Of a DNA stretch of 64,000 nt, positions 12,641 through 24,059 are shown one piece after another. Every line of letters begins with the position of its first letter. Position 1 is the first letter of the stretch. The stretch is from Myotis daubentonii (lineage: Eukaryota; Chordata; Mammalia; Chiroptera; Vespertilionidae), in assembly GCF_963259705.1 (NCBI RefSeq), contig NC_081847.1, forward strand, positions 74,653,469 through 74,717,468, written 5' to 3'. The notes under the pieces were generated by a model. That model saw nothing but the letters and a program-made list of their open reading frames with translations. It was not told where the DNA came from and ran no database searches. A program made the position numbers and the translations under genes.

Positions 12641-12647
12641 ATTCTCA

Positions 12648-12828
12648 CACTTAAGCATGCATCAGATTCATATAAAAGGTTTCTTAAAACACAGAATTAA
12701 GAAGTCCCACCCCCAGGATTTCTGATTTAGTACATCTGGGTGGGGACCTGAGAATTTACATTTCTTACAGTTTACCAAGTAATGTGGCTACTGCTGGCCC
12801 AGGAACTACACTGAGAATCACTGCTGAA
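12648..12828 (+). mobile_element. Old hAT-Charlie MITE (MER20/MER5-like)
   Basis: The core 'aagtcccacccccaggattt' / 'tctgatttagtacatctggg' / 'tggggacctgagaatttaca' and the end 'gagaatcactg' fit the MER20/MER5 group of eutherian hAT MITEs. The exact subfamily would need a library match. Confidence 0.7.
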
Positions 12829-12885
12829 GTTACCACTTAAATTTTAGGGATAAAAAGTGAAATCTCAAGATAGTTGACTGACTAG

Positions 12886-13307
12886 CTGTATTGGTTTTCT
12901 AGGGTTGCTATAATAAAGTACCATAAACTAAGTGGTTTAAACAACAGAAATCTAATGATTCATAGCTATGAAGACCAGAAGTCCAAGATCAAGGTGTGGG
13001 CAGAGATGGTCCCTCTGGAGAGCTGTGAGGGAAGAATGTGTTCCTGCTCTCCCCTAGTTCCCAGAGGTCTGTGGACAATCTTTGACAATCCATGACTTGT
13101 AAACGCCTTGGCATTCTCACTGTATGCAGGTCCATGTTTAAATTTCCCCTTTATAGAAAAACACCAGTTATCTCATATTCACTTGATTACCTCTGTATAA
13201 CTCTATCTCTGAATAAAGTCACATTCTTAGGCACCGAAGGCTAGGACTTCATCATAGGAATTTGAGGGGGACACAATTCAATCAAAATATTAACCTAATC
13301 TATCATG
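12886..13307 (+). mobile_element. ERVL-MaLR solo LTR (MLT1-type)
   Basis: The LTR head 'tgtattggttttctagggtt' and block 'agtggtttaaacaacagaaa', the mid block 'ccagaagtccaagatcaagg', and the terminal 'gggggacacaattcaatcaa' are typical of MLT1-like MaLR LTRs. No internal viral sequence follows, so it is a solo or truncated LTR. The counterpart in the second block copy lies inside the degraded stretch and is barely recognisable. Confidence 0.75.
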
Positions 13308-13395
13308 GTCACACAGCCAGTAAGAGTTAGAGGTAAGATTGAAACCCAAGACTGTCTGATTCCAGAGCCCACACTTGTAATCACTTCACTAATGT
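13308..13395 (-). mobile_element. MIR fragment
   Basis: The stretch 'ggtcacacagccagtaagag' followed by 'gattgaaacccaagactgtc' is the complement of the MIR core (the CTTACTGGCTGTGTGACC block). Confidence 0.75.
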
Positions 13396-14388
13396 GAGTT
13401 CTTTGGTAAATGAAATAAGTGAATATACATACAAGTAGATCAAGGAAGTTGCTAGCGAAAACCCTGCTTTTATATCAGGTGATGAGAGAAAACCCCTCTC
13501 CATTCACTCTGCAAAGCGTAGCAGAGATGCCGCTGAGCTCTGATGTTCCAGTTGGCCTGATAGATGGTAAGGGAGAGCAAATGTAGACATGAGTGTACCC
13601 CGCTTACAGCTGCCATTTCAAATGCCCCAGTCAAGAAGTAGTAAGGCTTTTCTGTCTTGCCTGTAAAGAACATGAATGTTTGGGGCCTCAAATTAGAAAG
13701 TCTCCACTTTGTCAACAACTTTCTTGTGCCTTCCCTCATCTAATCAGAAGGGATGTCTGGACATTTCAGCCGGGCTTGATGCAGTGCTAAAGGAAGTGTC
13801 CAGTATAATATCACTTTTTTTCTGGGCCAGCTGTGCAGGCTTCTCGGGGCCAGGAGTGGGATGGTGGGAGGAGGAGGAGGGGGCAAGATGGGGAAAGAGC
13901 TAGTTAGGGCAAACAGCATAGTTGCTTTCCTCCCTGGCTCTTGAAGGCTGAGATTTGTGGATGACATAAAAGGTTACAGCCCCTCTTTGGAAGCCACAAA
14001 TAACCCTGCTTGGGCTGTGACAGATCGGCAGCCCTTGGCGTGCCATTACACATTTCTGCCTGGGATTCCAGCAGTGCGTTAAAGCAGCTGGCCCCAAAGT
14101 GTGGTCTCCACAGAACGTGTTGTAGGAGCTCTGGGTCACTGGGGAGCCGTTCCCTCCTGTGACTCAATGCCCAGAGACAGAGCTTCATTTAATGAAATTA
14201 CATACTTTTTGGAGTGATTAATAAACATGGTCTATTTCTCCATATGGGATGAATATTCTCAAATGAAAGGAATGTGAGTACATGGGGTGCACTCATGTAT
14301 AACTCTGCCTTTGACAAGCAATGGCTAAAACTCCATGGTATTGGCATAGATATCTTAAGGAAAGGGTCCTTAAAAATATAGATAACTG

Positions 14389-14432
14389 CATACACACACA
14401 CACATACACACACACACACACACTCACACATG
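14389..14432. repeat. (CA)n microsatellite
   Basis: An interrupted CA array with one CATA and one TC interruption. Minus-strand open frames rich in CVCV across it are artefacts of the dinucleotide repeat. Confidence 0.95.
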
Positions 14433-15263
14433 TGCATATAAAACCTGGTAAAATCTGAAAAACTCCTGAACTCAATAGCATTATATCATTAAGTTACTGA
14501 TGTCCAACACTTCATTGCATCCAGAGGGTAGCTGCGTGGTGACCTTATGGTACACCTAGGCCCACCCCTGGCTCTCACAAATTTTCACATGACCCAGACC
14601 TGAAATGCCTGCCCTTTCTCCTTCTTACAATGGCACTGCCAATTTGGGTCAATCTGGAGCAATGGACAGGGTTCACACAGCCTTATGCTGTGTCACATTG
14701 GTCCACTCAGCAGCAAATGGGATGGCCACAATCCATACCCACACTGCTCTAAGGACCTGATTGCATAGCCACTACTGTCCCAGCATCATTAGATACTTTG
14801 ACTAAACAAAAAATTTATCTTTACCAGATGATGTTATTCACAGTATAGACGAAGCCTCTTCCAGCTTCTGCTAAAGTAATAATTATATTCAAAGTTTTCT
14901 AATCCTTATAATACTGTCTGAGATATTCTTTTATTCAATATACATATAATTAAATCATTCTGTGTAAGAAAACCCATTTAACTATGATCAATGGAACACT
15001 TTATAATAATTAACTTGAACTAATGAGTGTATATTAGAAATAATATTACAAATTAAATATATAGTTTCTCATAATTACTATTATACTACTTGTTAACTAA
15101 AATGGAAATATCTCATGATTTCACCCACTAGTTCATTTATATACATACATATCATCTGATATCAGCTCTGCTTGAACCCAATACATGATTCAAGGGCTCT
15201 CAGTCACAAGAAATGTTCATGAAGGAAATATCCAGACATTTTTAAAGTGTTGCTATGGAAAGA

Positions 15264-15415
15264 ATTTGAAAAAACAAATGTGTTGCATAAATGTGTGTTA
15301 AACCCATCAATCAGTAAGTCAATGAATAAATGAAAGCTCAAGATCAATATCTTAGCCCTAGCTGGTTTTGCTCAGTGGATAGAGCGTCAGCCTGCAGACT
15401 GAAGGGTCCCGGGTT
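15264..15415 (+). repeat. Source copy of a local ~150-bp duplication (with SINE head)
   Basis: The sequence from 'gaaaaaacaaatgtgttgc' through the first ~60 bp of the VES SINE recurs at 17784-17925 at roughly 90% identity. The shared part includes unique flank and the left target duplication ATCAATATCTTA. The second site is therefore a copy of DNA that already held the SINE, not an independent insertion. Confidence 0.85.
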
Positions 15416-15573
15416 AGAGTCTGGTCAAGGGCATATGCCCGGGTTGTGGGTTTGATCATCAGTAGGGGCATGCAGGAGGCAGCCAATTTATGATTCTCTC
15501 TCATCATTGATGTTTCCAGATCGCTCTTTCCCTTTCCCTTCCTCTCTTAAATCAATAAAAATATTTTTAAAAT
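15355..15573 (+). mobile_element. VES SINE, full length, with target duplication
   Basis: A complete bat VES SINE. The tRNA-like head has an A-box region ('gctcagtggatagagcgtca') and a B-box region ('gggttagagtctggtc'). The body 'gcatgcaggaggcagccaat' follows, then a pyrimidine-rich part and an 'aatcaataaaaatattttta' tail. A perfect 12-bp direct repeat ATCAATATCTTA flanks it at 15343-15354 and 15574-15585. Confidence 0.95.
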
Positions 15574-17783
15574 ATCAATATCTTAAATTTCTTTTGCCCA
15601 CGATATATAAGGATTACAACTCATGTATTCAAGGTGCTAGGAAATTAGCTGTAAACATGACATACAACACTCCTCTCTGTGTGGAATTTTCATGTTAGTA
15701 AGCTAATGAGAGAGAAAATAAGTTCAGATACTCATAAAAGCTATGAAGGAAAATAGAACAGAGTAAGAGAATGGACGATTATTTTAGATAAAAATTGTCA
15801 GGTTTGTTGTATTTTTCTTTGTTTTAAACAAACATATCAAAGTATGTAGGTCTAAAAATATGCGGTCTTCCCAGCCCATGGGATGAGCCAACCTTGCTTT
15901 CACCACTGTTTCCATGGTAAGACCATCCTATGGAATTTTCTTCCAGCATATCTGGAACTCTTGTCACTCTCTCACATACCAGGGAGGTTTTGCTCCTTGA
16001 GTTTGAATCAGTCTTACAAAAAAGATAATTGAGTAGTCTAAGGTCAGGCTCCCTAGAAACCAGCCTGACATCAAGTTTATGTGCTAATGCTTCAGTGGAG
16101 GAACACTCCCAGGACAGGGAGGGTGAAGGAAAAAGAGAAGTGGCTTCTTTAAGAAGTCTCCACATCTCCTTTTAGTTTATTAGTTACACAACCACCTCAA
16201 GATGTAAGGGAGTTTGGGAAGGGTCAAATTCTAGTTGGGCATTGTCATCCTAAATAAAATTGGGATTTTTGTTTGTTTGTTTGTTTTTTAAGAAAAAAGA
16301 GAAAAAAAATGGATATTGAGTGGGACACAGAAGTTTCTGCCAAAAGCAGATTCTAGATTCCAGGATTAAGCCTGTTTTATAGAAAGCCTATTTCATGTCA
16401 CTGGAGCTCTGGTATGTTTTATAGCACTTACATACTTGAAGATCTGTTAAATAATTTTCAGGGTGTTAATCATTGTTTTTGTTTGATTGCAACTTTGCCT
16501 TGCATCTTCTTCTAGCATTGCAAATATCTGGGCAGATATCTTCTTTACCCATTTCAAGTCCACCAAAGGCAAGGGCCTGTTTAACTCATATTTTCCCCTT
16601 TACAACAAAGTGAAGAGCCTGGTCCATGGTTTGGATAAGGGTTTGATAATTGGGAAATGATTGTATATCTTAAAGGCATTTGTTTCTCTTTGTCCAGCAC
16701 ATGCTCCAACCCCTCAGGGCCAACTTAGAGAGAAGAAATAGTTTCCGCCTTTGCTACTCATAAATCCATCTGTACTGCCATCATTTGGGGTACACGTTTA
16801 TTTTAATAAAATAATTCCAACAGAAGTGCATGTGTGATGGCTTGAGGCTACCAAATGGAATGGGAATTTTGTATACCCATTTTGATTTCAGAGTGTGAGT
16901 ACCACCTCGATGTAATTATTTCTACCTCTCACAGCTCATTCTTAAGAGACATTATCTCATCCAGCTCCAAAAGACAGCACACTTTAGTGATGTTACACTT
17001 AGGAGGGAAGGAAGAAAAGACCAAAAGACCTACAGCTGTCTAATGCCATTATAGTAGATTACAAGGTGAGAGTGTTTATGTAGCTTTTTATAACACAAAA
17101 CTCACTCAGAACACTATCTGAAGATTGCAAAAGGAAAACGTTAATGGCAGGAAATGCTAGTGTAAAAATATTCTCTATGCTTTGGACCACATTATGGAAA
17201 GATATGTTTTATAAGGATAATATTACACTTGTTTTTGCTCTTGTCTGCAAAGTGATGTGAGTTTGCTTAGAAGTTAACTCTTACTATGCCCCAAAAGGAA
17301 GATGATGGAATGAATTAGTCTACACTGTAATTAATAAATGAATGAGCAGAGGCATGGAGAGGTCCACAACTAAGTATTGCCAAAGAGTAGAAATTCAGTA
17401 GAAAGTCTTTGCTTCTTAAGTCCCAAATTGCCAAGATGGTAAAGATATGGCTCTCCCAACTAAAGAACCTCCATAGTAAGTGCCCAGGATGGGGAGGTGT
17501 GGTTGGGACGATGCCATGCGATAAAGGTATCAGTAGCTGGAGATGTTGATTTTGGAGAAGAGGAGGCCTGAGAAAACATGGTCTCAATTAAATGAACAAG
17601 ATTTGTTTTTAATGAAATCAAGGGGAGGACCAAAATAAAGAAAAGAAACCTATAGAAGACAGACCCCTGCTCATTAAAAGGAATAACTGAAATCCAAAGC
17701 ATTCTCAAAGCATTCCAGGTAATCTCATCAGAGAGGGAATTCCTTGTGATTAGAGGATTTCACTCAGAAAGTGGATGTCTATT

Positions 17784-17925
17784 TGAAGAAACAAATCTGT
17801 TTGCATAAATGTGTCTTAAACCCATGAATCAATAAGTCAATGAATAAATGAATGCTCAAGATCAATATCTTAGCCCTAGCCAGTTTGGCTCAGTGAATAG
17901 AGTGTCAACCTGCGGACTGAAGGGA
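17784..17925 (+). repeat. Derived copy of local duplication; orphan VES head
   Basis: This repeats 15264-15415, including 'aagtcaatgaataaatga', the left target duplication and the VES head up to 'tgcggactgaaggg'. It then stops abruptly inside the SINE with no body, tail or right target duplication. It is a truncated VES created by local duplication. Confidence 0.85.
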
Positions 17926-17954
17926 ATCATCAAACAAGAGGCATTGGCAAAAAC

Positions 17955-18690
17955 CACCAATGCTCTAGCCCAATCGCCTATTATTTCTTACCAGGCTATT
18001 GCAATCATCTCCTAATATGTCTACCAACTTTGGCCCTTGCCTTTAGCAAAATGTTTTCTAGAGGAGCCTACATTATCCTTCAAAGAGTAAATTAAGTAAT
18101 GTGACCACTCTGCTCAAAACGATCCTATGAATTCTCTTCTCACCTCATGCAAACAAACAAACAAATAAACAAACAAAACAGTTCTAAAGAATTTATAAAA
18201 TACACCCACCCTGCTACCTTTCTGAACTCATCTCTTATTACTTTCTCCCTAATTTATTCCACTCTAGTCACACTGGCCACCTTGTTATAACTCAAAAATA
18301 TCAGGCATATTCCGACCTCTGGGCCTTTGCACTTGCTCTTCCTTCTGCCTGGAATCTTCTTTCTCCATATATCCCCTTATTGGCTGGATCTGCCACCAAT
18401 TACTGATCTCTTCTCAAACCCCCTCAGTGAACCTCACAGACTGCCGTGGTCTTGCACCCTATATCCTCTCACCCTGCTTTATTGTTTTCATAGTACTCAG
18501 AACCATTTGACATTATATTTTTTCTTGCTAATTCATTGTCTCCCTTGACCACATGAATACCAATTCTATGAGGGCAAGGGTCCTTCTCTATTTTGTTTAC
18601 AAAATATATTAAAAGTATCTGAAAGAGTAACAATGCCTAGAATAAGGTAAGTACTCAGGAAATAAGTATTGAATGAATGAATAATGGCTC
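17955..18690 (+). mobile_element. L2 (LINE-2) 3' end
   Basis: The blocks follow the L2 3' end in order: 'tctgggcctttgcacttgct', 'ccttctgcctggaatcttct', 'ctgctttattgttttcatag', 'ctatgagggcaagggtcctt' and finally 'attgaatgaatgaataatgg', the short-repeat tail of L2. It encodes nothing intact and is an ancient mammalian copy. Confidence 0.88.
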
Positions 18691-19732
18691 TCAAAAAATA
18701 GGGTTCCAGACTTTGAGAAACAAGGCTGCAGGCTACGAAGTGCCACTGAAGAGGTTTGAATGAGGTCATGATATCACTATTTTTATATCTACAATGATCT
18801 CTCCAACAGAATTGGGAAGGGAGGACTGTAATTCTAAGCCATGCACACAAAGGGGACCATGTAAAAGACAGGCAAGAAGCAAAGAGAGCAAGAAGGCTGT
18901 GCATTGAAGAAATGTTTTAGGATGCAAAACTGGGCAGAGAAATTTGATTTTGGATGCCTACTTTATTTGCACAAAGCCATTCGATTGCCTGAGAGCCCTT
19001 TCTTTGCTGGACCCCAAACTTCACTGCTACATAGCCACATGGTCAATGCTTTCTTTTCCAGGCTGGTGAGAGGGGGCGTAGGAATGTTTTCCTTGGCTGT
19101 TATAGTCCCAAATCCAGACCAGTAGGATCAGATCCAACAGGAGCCCCGTTCTAGCCCTGCTCCAGAACAGGCCAGACATTTAGTGTGTGAACAGGCAGCC
19201 CAGATACCAACCCCCTGTTTCCATTTCAATAATAATAAAAGCTCAAGGGAAATGAGATTGGAAAACCAAAGTAAGTAGAAGACTCAAGACATCCTCCTAT
19301 TTGTTTTTCTTCTGTTTTGAGGCCCTGAGCCAGGAGGGCCCTCTTCCCAATGGTTGCCTGGTTACAGCCTAAGAGGTTCGCCAGGGTAACATCTGGAATA
19401 AAGGTGGGTGGGCACGGAGCCAAGGCCTGCTTAACTTGAGCAGGATCCGAGAAAGGAAAATAGAATATTTTTTTCTACTTGCTCCCCAACCTTGAGGACA
19501 AAGGAAGGACATATTTGAGATAAACAGAAAATATGTTAAAAGGTTTTCTTTTAAAGGGTTATTACAACTCGTTAACAATGCAGAAGAATAGAAAGCATGG
19601 GGGGGGACTCTGGAAGTTATGGATATTTTAATAAGCTGTATTTTGGACTGGACATGTGTGACCCATGACCCTGAGCAACTCTGGATAGAAGGAACTACAT
19701 TCAAATATCTAATAATAATACTGATACTGATA

Positions 19733-19994
19733 AATTTTTGTTGTTGTTGTTAATCCTCACCCAAGGATATTTTTCCATTGATTTTTAGGAAGCGTGGAAA
19801 AGAGAGGGAAAGACAGATAGAAACATTGATGTGAGAGAAACACATGAATTGGTTGCCTCCTGTACAAGCCCCAACCAGGGCCCAGGTGAGAGAGGAGCCT
19901 GCAACCAAGGTACATGCCCTTGACTGGAATGGAACCCATGACCCTTTGGTCCGCAGGCCAATGCTCTATCCGCTGAGCCAAACCAACTAGGGCT
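19733..19994 (-). mobile_element. VES-type SINE, first of a double insertion
   Basis: On the minus strand there is a complete tRNA-derived head (complement of 'ccgctgagccaaaccaacta' and 'tttggtccgcaggccaatgc'), then body and A/T-rich tail. The motif ATACTGATA lies on both sides (19724-19732 and 19995-20003). It carries a short extra stretch around 'gcccaggtgagagaggagcc' relative to the copy at 15355. Long minus-strand open frames here come only from the SINE. Confidence 0.9.
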
Positions 19995-20006
19995 ATACTG
20001 ATAATT

Positions 20007-20236
20007 AAAAAAAAAAAACCCAACACATATTTTTTTATTAATTTCAGAGATAAAAGGAGATGGAGAGAGAGATAGAAACATCAATGATGAGATAGAATCA
20101 TTGATCAGCTGCCTCCTGCACAACCCCCATTGGGGATGGAGCCTGCAACCCAGGCATGTGCCCTGACCAGGAGTCGAACCCATGACTTTCTGGTTAATAG
20201 GTTGACACTCAATCACTGAGCCACACAAGCTAGGCA
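20007..20236 (-). mobile_element. VES SINE, second of a double insertion
   Basis: A second minus-strand VES lies directly beside the first. Its left flank ATACTGATAATT (19995-20006) is shared with the first element's target duplication, and its right flank is ATACTAATAATT (20237-20248), one mismatch. Two SINEs thus used the same target motif, leaving three copies of it. Confidence 0.9.
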
Positions 20237-20467
20237 ATACTAATAATTTTAATAATAAGCATTGATTGATTGTTTCCACTGAGAGCTCTACTTGTATTAT
20301 CTCATTTAATTCTTGCAATCATTTTTAATAAATAGAGATGGTAGGAAAATTCCTACTGAATAGCTCATACTCACCAGGACCTGCTTTCTTCTTCCCTGTA
20401 CTCTCCTGCCTGCCATGGGTTACCTCTACCCCCATCATGTGTTGTATTCTTGCCTTGGATTAGGGGA

Positions 20468-20682
20468 ATGGTTCAGCACCATGGTTAAGAACCTGGATAT
20501 AGTCTTCCTGAGTTCAAATCAGAGCTCTATGTTCTCTTAAGTGAATCACTTAGTGAGTGTTAAGTCTCAAATTTCTCATATATGAAATGAGGTCATTATA
20601 ATATTTATTCCATAGGATTGTTGGAAGAATTTAATGGGGGAAAAACAAAACATGAAAAGCACTTAGCATACTGTGATTACTA
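20468..20682 (+). mobile_element. MIR SINE interrupted by a Helitron
   Basis: The plus strand reads through a long MIR: 'accatggttaagaacctgga', 'gagttcaaatcagagctcta', 'tatgaaatgaggtcattata', 'ggattgttggaagaatttaa', 'agcacttagcatactgtgat'. It stops at the Helitron at 20683. A possible tail resumes after 21219 ('ttatttaataaacattta'). Confidence 0.85.
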
Positions 20683-21218
20683 TCCTATATAATAAAAGCA
20701 TAATATGCAAATTGACCAAATGGTGGAACGACTAGTCAGCGGTGGGGGGCAGGGCCAGTGAGCAGGCAGCACCAGGCCAGACAAGGTGTGTGCCAGTGGG
20801 CAAAGGGAGGGAACGGTTGTGGGGGCAGAGGGGCAGCAATCAGCAGTGGTAGAGGGACAATGGGGGTGGGGGGCGGCACTGTCCCCTTATTGGCCCATGC
20901 GGTCATCTCCAGCAGAGGGAGGACAGGCGGCAACAGGGGGGTGATGGGGGTGGCGCTATCCCCTGATCCCCTGTACTCACCTCCTGCAGAGGGAGGTGGG
21001 GCAGCAGGTGACAGCGGTGGGGTGATGGGAGTGGTGCTGTCCCCTGATTGTCTGGCCCAGTAGCCTCCTGCAGAGGGATGCCAGACTGCGGCTTAGGCCT
21101 GCTCCCCTGGCCATCAGTAGGACATCCCCTGAGGACTCCTGGACTGTGAGAGGGTGCAGGCTGGGCTGAGGAGACCCCCTCCCCTTAGTGCACAAATTTT
21201 CATGCACCGGGCCTCTAG
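20683..21218 (+). mobile_element. HeliBat-type non-autonomous Helitron inside MIR
   Basis: It starts TCCTATATAATAAAAGCATA and ends with a CACAAATTTTCATGCACC hairpin region, then GGGCCTCTAG. It sits between A (20682) and T (21219). The 536-bp element has a G-rich interior with repeated 'gggggtgatgggggtgg'-like segments. It encodes no Rep or helicase; open frames in it are composition artefacts. Confidence 0.93.
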
Positions 21219-21843
21219 TTATTTAATAAACATTTACCTATTGATATGGTTATAATTTATATCTAGAATCTTCAACTGAGGATATTTTCATTGAGCACTC
21301 ATTACACCAAGAACCGGAGGTGATGAGTGAAAACCATGGGTTTTGTGGTAAATCCACATTCTGTTGTGTCCTTTCTCATCTTCCATGACTTTAACTTCAC
21401 TTTTCCAGAGAGAGGTGTACAGTTGTCCATTGAATCGCCATCCTTCTTCTCCCGTAGCTGTACTTAGGAAAGCTCATGTAAACAAATAAATGTATTTCCA
21501 TGAACATTTGTTGTTCGGTTTTAGATATTGTGGCAGAACACTGAAGGAATTGAAGACATAGTTCTTTTCCTCTAAAACTTCTCTGGGAGAAATTCAGATT
21601 TGAATTAAAGTCAGAATTATTCCTAGGTGATGAAATGCTTATAAATACCCTTCTTGTATATTTTAATTGATAATAGAAATGAACACAAGTGTGGCTGGTG
21701 TGGTTTGATTATTTTAAACAATTTTTATGTCTGGATTCCCAAATTAGAGAAAGGGTCAAGGATACTGTTTCTGTAATCATTGACCTTAGTTTCTAAACAA
21801 GTAGCTTTACCTCTTTATTCCTGAGTTTCTTCATCTGTAAAAT

Positions 21844-21846
<3 letters not shown>

Positions 21847-21888
<42 letters not shown>
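21847..21888. repeat. (AAT)n microsatellite, 14 units
   Basis: A perfect trinucleotide array. The copy at 33527-33568 has exactly the same number of units. Confidence 0.97.
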
Positions 21889-22045
21889 TGTACGTCATTC
21901 CAAGCTTTTAAAATTGTAGATAGAATGCAGAGAATTGTGTAGCACAGTAATGATCATATAGTAAATGTCTTAGTCAGCTCAGTCTGCTATAACAAAATGT
22001 CATAGACTTAGCAACTTAATGAATTTGTATTTCTAGTAGTTCTGG

Positions 22046-22245
22046 NNNNNNNNNNNNNNNNNNNNNNNNNNNNNNNNNNNNNNNNNNNNNNNNNNNNNNN
22101 NNNNNNNNNNNNNNNNNNNNNNNNNNNNNNNNNNNNNNNNNNNNNNNNNNNNNNNNNNNNNNNNNNNNNNNNNNNNNNNNNNNNNNNNNNNNNNNNNNNN
22201 NNNNNNNNNNNNNNNNNNNNNNNNNNNNNNNNNNNNNNNNNNNNN
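22046..22245. other. Assembly gap, exactly 200 N
   Basis: A run of exactly 200 N is a placeholder length used for gaps of unknown size by scaffolding tools. It sits precisely between the two copies of the 11.5-kb block. Confidence 0.99.
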
Positions 22246-22287
22246 TCTCTCTCCAGAGATCTCTTTAGTATTAACACTAATGTGCCC

Positions 22288-22483
22288 ACTGTAGATCAGG
22301 CATTGTGTTGTGTGCTTTAGGTAACTTTTCTAATTTAATCTTCATAGCAACTCTTAGGGTTAAATGTTATTTCTCCCACTTTAACGGATGCTAAACAGAG
22401 GCTCTGGAAGTTGAAGTAACAGAGTTAGAATTCATATTTAATTCCTCTTGCTCCAAAGTTCATGCTTTGTATACTAAACTACT
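22288..22483 (-). mobile_element. MIR SINE (duplicate of 10550-10745)
   Basis: Identical to the MIR at 10550-10745, at offset 11738. Confidence 0.75.
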
Positions 22484-22853
22484 TCCTTTTTTGTAGTAAG
22501 ACTTCGGGTCCATTTTAAGGAGTTCATGGCACATTCTCATTTACTGGCAAGGCCCTGACCAAATCCCATATTCCCAATTTCTCACTTAGTCAGCCTTACG
22601 CTCAGCTTCTCTTGACCCAATAGGTAGATGGAGATGATAGATAGAAGCTCGATGAGCCATTAGAGTTAAAACATTGAGAGATATGCTCTGAGATTCCTTA
22701 TATGAATCCCAGACCTTATGGTAACCCCTCCATTCACTGTCTCAGCTTTGGGATGGGGAGACATAAAGTGAAATAAAGAAATAAAATACTTTTTCTCATG
22801 TTATTTTCCACTTGCATTTCCTTCTTCCACATTGTAGGTTATTCTTTTGATTG

Positions 22854-22859
<6 letters not shown>

Positions 22860-22892
<33 letters not shown>
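22860..22892 (+). repeat. Poly(A) tract, 33 A (duplicate)
   Basis: Same length as the run at 11122-11154. Confidence 0.95.
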
Positions 22893-22894
<2 letters not shown>

Positions 22895-23139
22895 GCCAAA
22901 TGTAATTGGAAAATTACATCCCCTGAGCAAGATCTGGAGAGGCTGGGTAGGTAACAGCATATGTGACTGATGCTGATAGTGATTCCCTCTTTCATTTTCC
23001 AAAAGATGATCCTCAAAGGCTTCAACCAAGGTCTGTTTATTCTTAAGGAAACTCCCAAATGACACTAGCAAGTACCCATCACATATTATCTGACCCCTTT
23101 CTCTAAGGAGCTGGAGTATCAGTGGTTTTTATTCTAGAG

Positions 23140-23331
23140 CAGTGGTTCTCAACCTTCCTAATGCCGCGACCCTTTAATACAGTTCCTCATGTTGTGGTGA
23201 CCCCCAACCATAAAATTATTTTCGTTGCTACTTCATAACTGTAATTTTGCTACTGTTATGAATCGTAATGTAAATATCTGATATGTAGGATGTATTTTCA
23301 TTGTTCGTGACCCACAGGTTGAAAACCGCTG
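23140..23331 (+). mobile_element. SPIN-family hAT (duplicate of 11402-11593)
   Basis: The same element with the same TTCTAGAG target duplication on both sides. It is almost certainly the same genomic locus assembled twice. Confidence 0.93.
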
Positions 23332-24059
23332 TTCTAGAGACTATGACTTCAGTACTTTGGTAAATTCTAAAAAAAATTATAATTTTCCATGTGTTTTAGT
23401 GCTTGTATATATATTTTTTAATATAAGGTCCAAATGTGTCTTTACTTTCTTAAGGAGGTCTATGATAGAGGCTGCTAAGCGTTCAGCAAATCTACTTCTC
23501 TCTCTTCTTAGGCACACAGGTAGATTATATTCCTAGCCTGCTTTACAGTTAGGTTCAACCATAAGGTTGAGTTCTGGTCAGTGTAACTTGGGCAAGTGAT
23601 ACATTCCTCTTTTAGCCTATAACAGTTCTGCAAATTCTACCATTCTCTCTTTTCCTTCATTTGGTGGGTGAATGTCCATATACAGGGTGCCCTTGGAATC
23701 TACCACTTAAAGATCACAAAACCCATGGCAAGTAACCCTGAGTGCTGAGTAACTGGCTGCAGAACTCATCACCAATTGAACTTGATGTGGATAGAAAATG
23801 CACATGTATCCTGATAGACCACTGAGTATTTATCAATTACAGTGGCCAGCATTAATGTAACTGTAGGGTCAAAGACCCAGAAGAGGTAAGAATGAACAAC
23901 AGGTTTCTTTACCACTTCAGAGCTGATTATGCCCTACAACCATGACCAAAGAACTCAATCCCTTGATCTAGGCATTTACCCCATAAAAGGCTACAGTTGG
24001 TCAAGTTCACCTAATTGGTTTGGGTGGAGCTTTGAATTCTACTCAAGTCTACCGATTCT

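Larger units (their letters stand above)
10508..22045. repeat. Copy 1 of ~11.5 kb duplicated block (probable false duplication)
   Basis: This interval recurs at 22246-33725 with only a few homopolymer-length differences outside one degraded stretch. Position 10508 pairs with 22246 (offset 11738) and 22045 pairs with 33725 (offset 11680). The right end stops exactly at the 200-N gap. The second copy starts immediately after the gap. This is the arrangement expected when two overlapping contig ends were scaffolded without being merged. Confidence 0.95.

Noticed and set aside
13904..14188. 94- and 79-codon minus-strand frames, also at 25583-25868
   Set aside because: Two frames overlap in the same DNA without family resemblance, and a one-base difference (an extra C at about 25661) shifts the frame in the second copy.
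14389..14432. CRISPR-like or satellite array
   Set aside because: It is a simple CA microsatellite with no spacers.
19785..20318. 177-codon minus-strand open frame
   Set aside because: It lies across two VES SINEs in the same orientation. Its repeated internal wording (WPADQ/ACGPK-like) is the translated tRNA head, not a protein family.
22008..22289. Open frame across the gap
   Set aside because: It is made of N bases and joins unrelated contig ends.
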